Shown: piece by piece, positions 59,945 through 64,000 of the stretch | Position numbering within the stretch: the stretch's first letter is position 1 | Layout: each line of letters begins with the position of its first letter | Source: Pedococcus sp. 5OH_020 | Lineage (GTDB): Bacteria > Actinomycetota > Actinomycetes > Actinomycetales > Dermatophilaceae | Reading direction: 5' to 3' | Assembly (NCBI RefSeq): GCF_027812955.1 | Contig: NZ_JAPYZV010000001.1 | Coordinates: 235,673 to 299,672 of the forward strand | DNA: 64,000 nt | The notes under the pieces: generated by a model | Told to the model about the DNA's origin: nothing | The model's database searches: none | Seen by the model: the letters and a program-made list of their open reading frames with translations, nothing else | Position numbers and translations under genes: made by a program

Positions 59945-60762
59945 GGCAGACCCTCGAAGACGTCGCCGGCGACAGGCAGCCCCGCGGGACGTGCCGGGTC
60001 GACGTACCACTCACGGCCGAACACCACGTCGAACAGCGGCCGGGGGATCCGCAGGAACGCCGCGAGCGTCCTGTCGGCGTTGCCATCTGCGCTCGCCTGG
60101 GACGCGTGCGCGCGCATGGCGGCCCGCTTGGCCGCGGCGAACCGGCGCACACTGACGCGGTGGGTGATCTCGTCGCGGGCACTGAACGCGCGCCCGAAGG
60201 CCTCGCGGTCGAACTCCGGTGGGAAGCGGTAGAACCGTGCGGCGAGGTCGACGGCCCTTGCGATGGTGTCCCGCGGGACCGTTGCCTGCAGGACACGCGG
60301 CGTGCCGGCCAGCTGGGCCGCGCGGGCACCGACCTCGTGCACCCGGACGTGGTCGCGGTGACCGTAGCCACCGTTGCGGTCGTAGCTGAGCAGCACCGAG
60401 GCGTTCTCCTCGGCGAGGACCAGCGCCAGCCGCGCAGCGGCCTCCTCGAGGGGAGCCCGCACGAAGCGCGCCCGGTCGGGCGGGTCGGGCGGTGGGTCTC
60501 CCTCCAGCCCGCTGTCCGCGTAGCCGAGGTACACCAGACGAGAGACCCCCAGCGCAGTGGCAGACCTGCGCAGCTCCTCCAGCCGTCTGCCCCCCAGGTC
60601 GCCGGACCCGCCATAGGCGCGGGACGCCAGCCCGAGGTCACCGTCGGTCGCCACGACCAGGACGACGCGATGACCCTGCGCCGCTGCGCGCGCCATCGTC
60701 CCGGACGTGAGCAGCGCCTCGTCGTCGGGGTGGGCGTGGAAGGCCACGAGCGTGTGCGTCAT
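59941..60762 (-). CDS. PIG-L family N-acetylglucosaminyl deacetylase-like protein
   Basis: This 273-residue metal enzyme has the AHPDDE motif (FHAHPDDEALL) that binds zinc and the late GHRDHVRVHEVG. Members deacetylate N-acetylglucosaminyl-lipids or mycothiol-type precursors. The ATG at 60762 is used; the frame extends to 60861 without support. It is coupled to the flippase-like gene and divergent from the glycosyltransferase, which suggests a glycolipid pathway. Confidence 0.9.
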   Translation of the reverse strand: MTHTLVAFHAHPDDEALLTSGTMARAAAQGHRVVLVVATDGDLGLASRAYGGSGDLGGRRLEELRRSATALGVSRLVYLGYADSGLEGDPPPDPPDRARFVRAPLEEAAARLALVLAEENASVLLSYDRNGGYGHRDHVRVHEVGARAAQLAGTPRVLQATVPRDTIARAVDLAARFYRFPPEFDREAFGRAFSARDEITHRVSVRRFAAAKRAAMRAHASQASADGNADRTLAAFLRIPRPLFDVVFGREWYVDPARPAGLPVAGDVFEGLP

Positions 60763-60797
60763 CACCCGCCATCCTGTCGCATGGGAGGCTCTTGCCC

Positions 60798-61925
60798 GTG
60801 AAGGTGGCCCTGCTGACCGACTGTTACCTGCCCCGCCTGGGCGGGATCGAGGTGCAGACACACGACCTCGCTGCCAAGCTCGCCGCCCGGGGACACGCCG
60901 TCGAGGTGTTCACGGCCTCGCCCGGCAGACGGGGACAGCGGCGAGGCGTCGTCGAACAGGTTGACGGTATCCCGGTGCACCGCATGGCGATCCGGCTGCC
61001 CTGGGAGCTTCCGGTCAACCCCTTCGCCCCCCCGGGGGTCCGCCGCAGGCTCAGGGACGGTGGCTTCGATGTCGCTCACGTCCACATGGGCGTGGTGAGC
61101 CCGTTCGCGACCGACCTCGTCGAGGTGGCACTCGGGCTGGGGCTGCCCACAGCCGTGACGTGGCACTGCCTCATGGAGCGCTCCCGGCCGCTGTTCCGGC
61201 TGCTGGGGCACGCCCGGCGGTGGGGCGCCCGGGGCGCCGCCCTGACTGCCGTCTCCGGGGTCGCCGCCGCCGCCGTCCAGGCCGTGGTCGGGCCCGGAAG
61301 CGAGGTGCGGGTACTGCCCAACGGCATCGACTTCGGCCACTGGCGTCCGCCGGTCCTGCGAGACCTTCGGCCGGATGACGCCGTGGAGGTGGTGGCCGCC
61401 ATGCGGTTCGCGGTGCGCAAGCGACCCCTGGCCGTGCTCCGGGTCGCCGCCCGTGCCCGGGACCTCGTGCCACCCGAGCAGCCGCTGCGGCTCACGCTCT
61501 ACGGCGAGGGCCCTGAACGGGGCCGGCTCGAGCGGTTCGTGACGGCGCACGGGATGGCGGACTGGGTGACGCTGCCGGGACGCGTCAGCCGGGAGGAGCT
61601 GAGGGCGCGCTACTGGGAGAGCGACGTCTACCTGACTCCTGCGCGCCTCGAGGCTTTCGGCCTCGCGGCGCTGGAGGCGCGGGCTGCCGGCCTGCCGGTG
61701 CTCGCGAGGGACGGCACCGGTGTCGGCGACTTCGTCGTCGACGGCGTCAACGGCCTGCTGGGCGCGGACGACGAGGACCTGGCCCGGGGTCTGGCTCGCC
61801 TGACGCTCGACCACGAGCTTCGCGGTCGCATGGCACGGGAGAACGCGCAGGTCACCCCGGCGCAGGACTGGCCCACGGTGGCCGCCGCGGCGGAGGAGGA
61901 GTACCGACGGGCCGGCGCGTCGTGA
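60798..61925 (+). CDS. Glycosyltransferase family 4
   Basis: This 375-residue GT-B enzyme begins VKVALLTDCYLPRLGGIEVQ, the typical GT4 N-terminus. The nucleotide-sugar domain shows RVLPNGIDFGHW, LYGEGPERGRLE, RVSREELRARYWESDVYLTP and ARLEAFGLAALEARAAGLPV, including the E-x7-E motif. The GTG at 60798 has GGGAGG 9 nt upstream, which I prefer over the TTG at 60792. The acceptor is unknown. It overlaps the Nudix gene by 4 nt. Confidence 0.92.
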   Translation: MKVALLTDCYLPRLGGIEVQTHDLAAKLAARGHAVEVFTASPGRRGQRRGVVEQVDGIPVHRMAIRLPWELPVNPFAPPGVRRRLRDGGFDVAHVHMGVVSPFATDLVEVALGLGLPTAVTWHCLMERSRPLFRLLGHARRWGARGAALTAVSGVAAAAVQAVVGPGSEVRVLPNGIDFGHWRPPVLRDLRPDDAVEVVAAMRFAVRKRPLAVLRVAARARDLVPPEQPLRLTLYGEGPERGRLERFVTAHGMADWVTLPGRVSREELRARYWESDVYLTPARLEAFGLAALEARAAGLPVLARDGTGVGDFVVDGVNGLLGADDEDLARGLARLTLDHELRGRMARENAQVTPAQDWPTVAAAAEEEYRRAGAS

Positions 61926-62686
61926 GGGCGCAGAGCCGGATCGTCGTCCGCGCCTCGCTGGCGTCGGGGAAGCCGGTGGTGGAGTTCGTGCTGGAGCACG
62001 GCGCGGACCCGGTCCGCCAGCTCCTTGGCACGGGCTGGGCGGAGCCGGTGCTGCAGGACGCCCGCCGCCAGTACGACGGGTCGCTGGCGCTCGAGTACTC
62101 GGTCGTCGACGCCAGGACCGGCGCAGTCCCTGGCCCGACGACCGACGGGGCCACCGGCGCAGGCGGCTCGGGCGGCGGGTCCGCAGGTGCATCCGTGGTA
62201 CGGACGGACCCGGGACTGGTGCTCGCGCCAGGGGAGACGGCTCATCCCCACCAGCGCACCGCGGCGTATGCCGTGGTGCGCAGCGACCGAGGGGTGCTGT
62301 TGACCGAGCTCTCCGACCGCACGTCGGCACCGGGCCGCTGGACCCTGCCCGGCGGCGGCCTTGACCCGGGCGAAGAGCCGGTCGCGGCGCTTCACCGAGA
62401 GGTCTGGGAGGAGAGTGGCCAGCGCGTCGACCGCGTCCAGCTCCTCGAGGTGCAGACATCGCACTGGGTCGGCCGGGCCCCGAGTGGACGGCTGGAGGAC
62501 TTCCACGCGGTACGGATCGTGTATGCCGCGCGCTGCCCTTCTCCCACCGACCCCGTCGTCCACGACGTCGGCGGGTCCACCGCCTCGGTCGCCTGGGTGC
62601 CCCTTGCGTCCGTCCCGGCGTACCACCTCGGGGCGTCCTTCGCCCCACACCTCGGCCGGTGGCTGGCCCTGGCGGGCACAGCCTGA
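61922..62686 (+). CDS. Nudix hydrolase with N-terminal extension
   Basis: The Nudix box GGGLDPGEEPVAALHREVWEES (residues about 142-163) is complete. About 115 residues precede it, rich in Gly and Ala with no recognised domain. Nudix enzymes hydrolyse nucleoside diphosphates linked to another group; a nucleotide-sugar role fits its coupling to the glycosyltransferase, but that is inferred. GTG start overlapping the upstream stop. Confidence 0.88.
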   Translation: MRAQSRIVVRASLASGKPVVEFVLEHGADPVRQLLGTGWAEPVLQDARRQYDGSLALEYSVVDARTGAVPGPTTDGATGAGGSGGGSAGASVVRTDPGLVLAPGETAHPHQRTAAYAVVRSDRGVLLTELSDRTSAPGRWTLPGGGLDPGEEPVAALHREVWEESGQRVDRVQLLEVQTSHWVGRAPSGRLEDFHAVRIVYAARCPSPTDPVVHDVGGSTASVAWVPLASVPAYHLGASFAPHLGRWLALAGTA

Positions 62687-62696
62687 GCCGTGGGGG

Positions 62697-63170
62697 TCAG
62701 CCGCGCGCCCTGCGCCGTGAGGTCAGCAGGCCCAGGAGCCCGAGGGCGACGAGGACGCCCCCGGCGACGGTGATGCCCAGTGGGCCGACGTTTCCCCAGT
62801 CGATCTTGAGCCCGCCGACCTCCTGCCCCAGGGCGAGTCCGGCCACCACCAGGCAGACCAGCCCCAGCAGGATCGCGGGGGCGTGCGGACCGCTCGGGCG
62901 AGCTGGGGTGGGAGTCTGCGACCACGCGGGGGCGTCCCGACGCGTGGTGGGCGTGCTCCAGGGGACGGACTGCCCGATGGGCGCTGTCTCCGTGGAGCCG
63001 AAGGCGAACGGCATGGTGACGGACGTGCGTGGCTCCGGGGTCGTGTACGAGGGCGCCTCCGAGGTGGTGGTGGAGGAGGACGCCTCAGGTGTCGTGTCGG
63101 ACGGTGTCTGCGGCTGGGTGTCGGGCTGCGCCTGCGGCTGGTTGTCGGAGCTGTCCGGGGTGTCGTTCAT
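62697..63170 (-). CDS. Small two-helix membrane protein with polar N-terminus
   Basis: This 157-residue protein has about 95 residues rich in Thr, Ser, Pro and Gln, followed by two membrane segments (about 103-120 and 132-152) and a basic end. The ATG at 63170 has AAGGAG 8 nt upstream; a GTG at 63179 overlaps the upstream stop. It is the downstream partner of the PspC/LiaF-like gene and may tune the same envelope response. Confidence 0.78.
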   Translation of the reverse strand: MNDTPDSSDNQPQAQPDTQPQTPSDTTPEASSSTTTSEAPSYTTPEPRTSVTMPFAFGSTETAPIGQSVPWSTPTTRRDAPAWSQTPTPARPSGPHAPAILLGLVCLVVAGLALGQEVGGLKIDWGNVGPLGITVAGGVLVALGLLGLLTSRRRARG

Positions 63171-63175
63171 GCTGG

Positions 63176-64000
63176 TCACTCCTTGCCGATGAGGATCTGG
63201 CCGAGGCCCACGTGGGCGGTCACGACGACGTCGGGACTGCCGGTGCCGAAGGTCTCGGTGGTGCTGATGTCCCGGCCGCCACGCTGGGAGGAGGAGCCGG
63301 AGCCGAACAGGTCGGGCTGGTCCACCTCGGCCGAGGGGCTTGCCGGGAGTGCGCCGGCGGCGACCTGCGAGATGTCGCCGGCGCCGACCGAGCTGCGGAC
63401 CTCGACGGTCAGATTCTGCGGGATGCGGATGCGCAGCTCACCGATGCCGATACCCGCGTCGATCCGTCGTTGCTGCTCGGCGTTGGGCACGGCGGTGAGG
63501 TCCAGCTCGCCCGTGCCGATGCCCAAGCGGTAGCGGCCGGTGGTGTCCGCGGCCGAAGGGCGCCAGAGCCGGTCGCCGACGCCGCCGCCGAAGCTGAGGT
63601 TGGGCACCACGGAGGCGGTCCACGTCGTCAGCGTGAGCACGATGGCGATGAAGCCGGTGAGTCCGGCGCGGCGGCCCACGACCCCCATGACGAGGACCGC
63701 TGCACCGACGACCGCCAGGGCGACGGCCAACGCCACCGTGTCGCCGCTTCCGGCCCAGTGGTTCTGCTCGTGCGCCCACAGAGTCAGGCCGTAGGCCGCG
63801 AGTGCCACGCCGCTGACGAGCACCGCACCCAGGAACCCGGCGCTGCGACGCCGTGGCGCGCGAGGCGGCCGCGGCGGGCGCGGCGGACGCCGCGACATCG
63901 TCGGTGCAGGAGGCACCGGCGGGACGGGCGAGCCGGGAGACGCTGTGACGGCGACGCCCGGCGCAGTGGTGCCGAACGCAGCAGTGCTGAAGGCGGTGGT
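63176..64000 (-). CDS. PspC/LiaF-like envelope-stress membrane protein (partial, N-terminus outside)
   Basis: The frame is open to the window edge, so the start is not visible. The visible 274 residues include a Pro/Arg-rich linker, four membrane segments, and a C-terminal beta-rich part with YRLGIGTGELDLTAV, AGIGIGELRIRIP and VVVTAHVGLGQILIG, which resembles the LiaF/DUF2154-type end of actinobacterial PspC proteins. The PspC domain itself would lie outside the window. Its stop is coupled to the following small membrane gene. Confidence 0.78.
   Translation of the reverse strand, partial: TTAFSTAAFGTTAPGVAVTASPGSPVPPVPPAPTMSRRPPRPPRPPRAPRRRSAGFLGAVLVSGVALAAYGLTLWAHEQNHWAGSGDTVALAVALAVVGAAVLVMGVVGRRAGLTGFIAIVLTLTTWTASVVPNLSFGGGVGDRLWRPSAADTTGRYRLGIGTGELDLTAVPNAEQQRRIDAGIGIGELRIRIPQNLTVEVRSSVGAGDISQVAAGALPASPSAEVDQPDLFGSGSSSQRGGRDISTTETFGTGSPDVVVTAHVGLGQILIGKE

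Noticed and set aside
60762..62648. 628-codon minus frame over the glycosyltransferase and Nudix genes
   Set aside because: Antisense artefact; both plus-strand genes have full family motifs.

Overview
The window reads as a stretch of a high-GC actinobacterial chromosome. The evidence is a WhiB-family regulator, an actinobacterial GroEL ending in a His-rich tail, CIRCE operators ahead of groES, a GuaB/GuaB3 pair, frequent GTG starts, many ATGA or GTGA stop/start overlaps, and several genes whose start codon lies 6-7 nt after a TAnnnT -10 box, as expected for leaderless transcripts. Gene content would fit a member of the Micrococcales such as an Intrasporangiaceae relative, but that placement is from general gene style and is not proven here.

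Positions 1-29793 are ordinary core chromosome. In order they hold the end of acpS, the fused NAD(P)HX repair enzyme, alr, an alpha/beta hydrolase, the tRNA t6A block tsaE-tsaB-rimI-tsaD, a GH3 lipoprotein, a nucleoside hydrolase with a ribokinase, a THUMP-like methyltransferase, groES-groEL, a sigma-like membrane protein, an S4 protein, whiB, guaB, guaB3, an aldehyde dehydrogenase with a GMC oxidoreductase, a heterodimeric ABC exporter, SURF1, a DUF3817 protein and guaA. Two intergenic stretches carry striking repeats: a nested palindrome near 6.75 kb and 65-bp tandem repeats near 18.5 kb.

Positions 29779-55903 are an integrated mobile element of about 26 kb. It is inserted at the 3' end of guaA and bounded by a 13-bp direct repeat. 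The right end carries a tyrosine recombinase translationally coupled to a gene-II/X-type rolling-circle Rep; no transfer gene is recognisable. The cargo is mostly predicted defence. It has a helicase (DUF3883)-methylase (DUF1156)-ATPase (DUF499) operon with a DUF932 gene, a coupled pair of a GIY-YIG-like protein and a DUF7662/YaaA-like protein, an SRA-HNH type IV restriction enzyme, a HEPN protein, a DUF1828-like/DUF6978-like coupled pair, an unexplained pair of a glycine-rich membrane peptide and a 419-residue protein, a zinc-ribbon membrane protein, a serine resolvase, and a frameshifted PD-(D/E)XK-like gene. Removing the element in silico leaves guaA ending in TAG only 4 nt before the acyltransferase start, so the element appears to have split a compact guaA-acyltransferase arrangement while keeping the guaA coding end and the downstream ribosome-binding site.

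Positions 55904-64000 return to core envelope genes: a PlsC-like acyltransferase, the MurT-GatD lipid II amidation pair, a flippase-like membrane protein coupled to a PIG-L deacetylase, a GT4 glycosyltransferase coupled to a Nudix hydrolase, and a small membrane protein coupled to a PspC/LiaF-like protein that runs off the window. No tRNA, rRNA or CRISPR array was seen.
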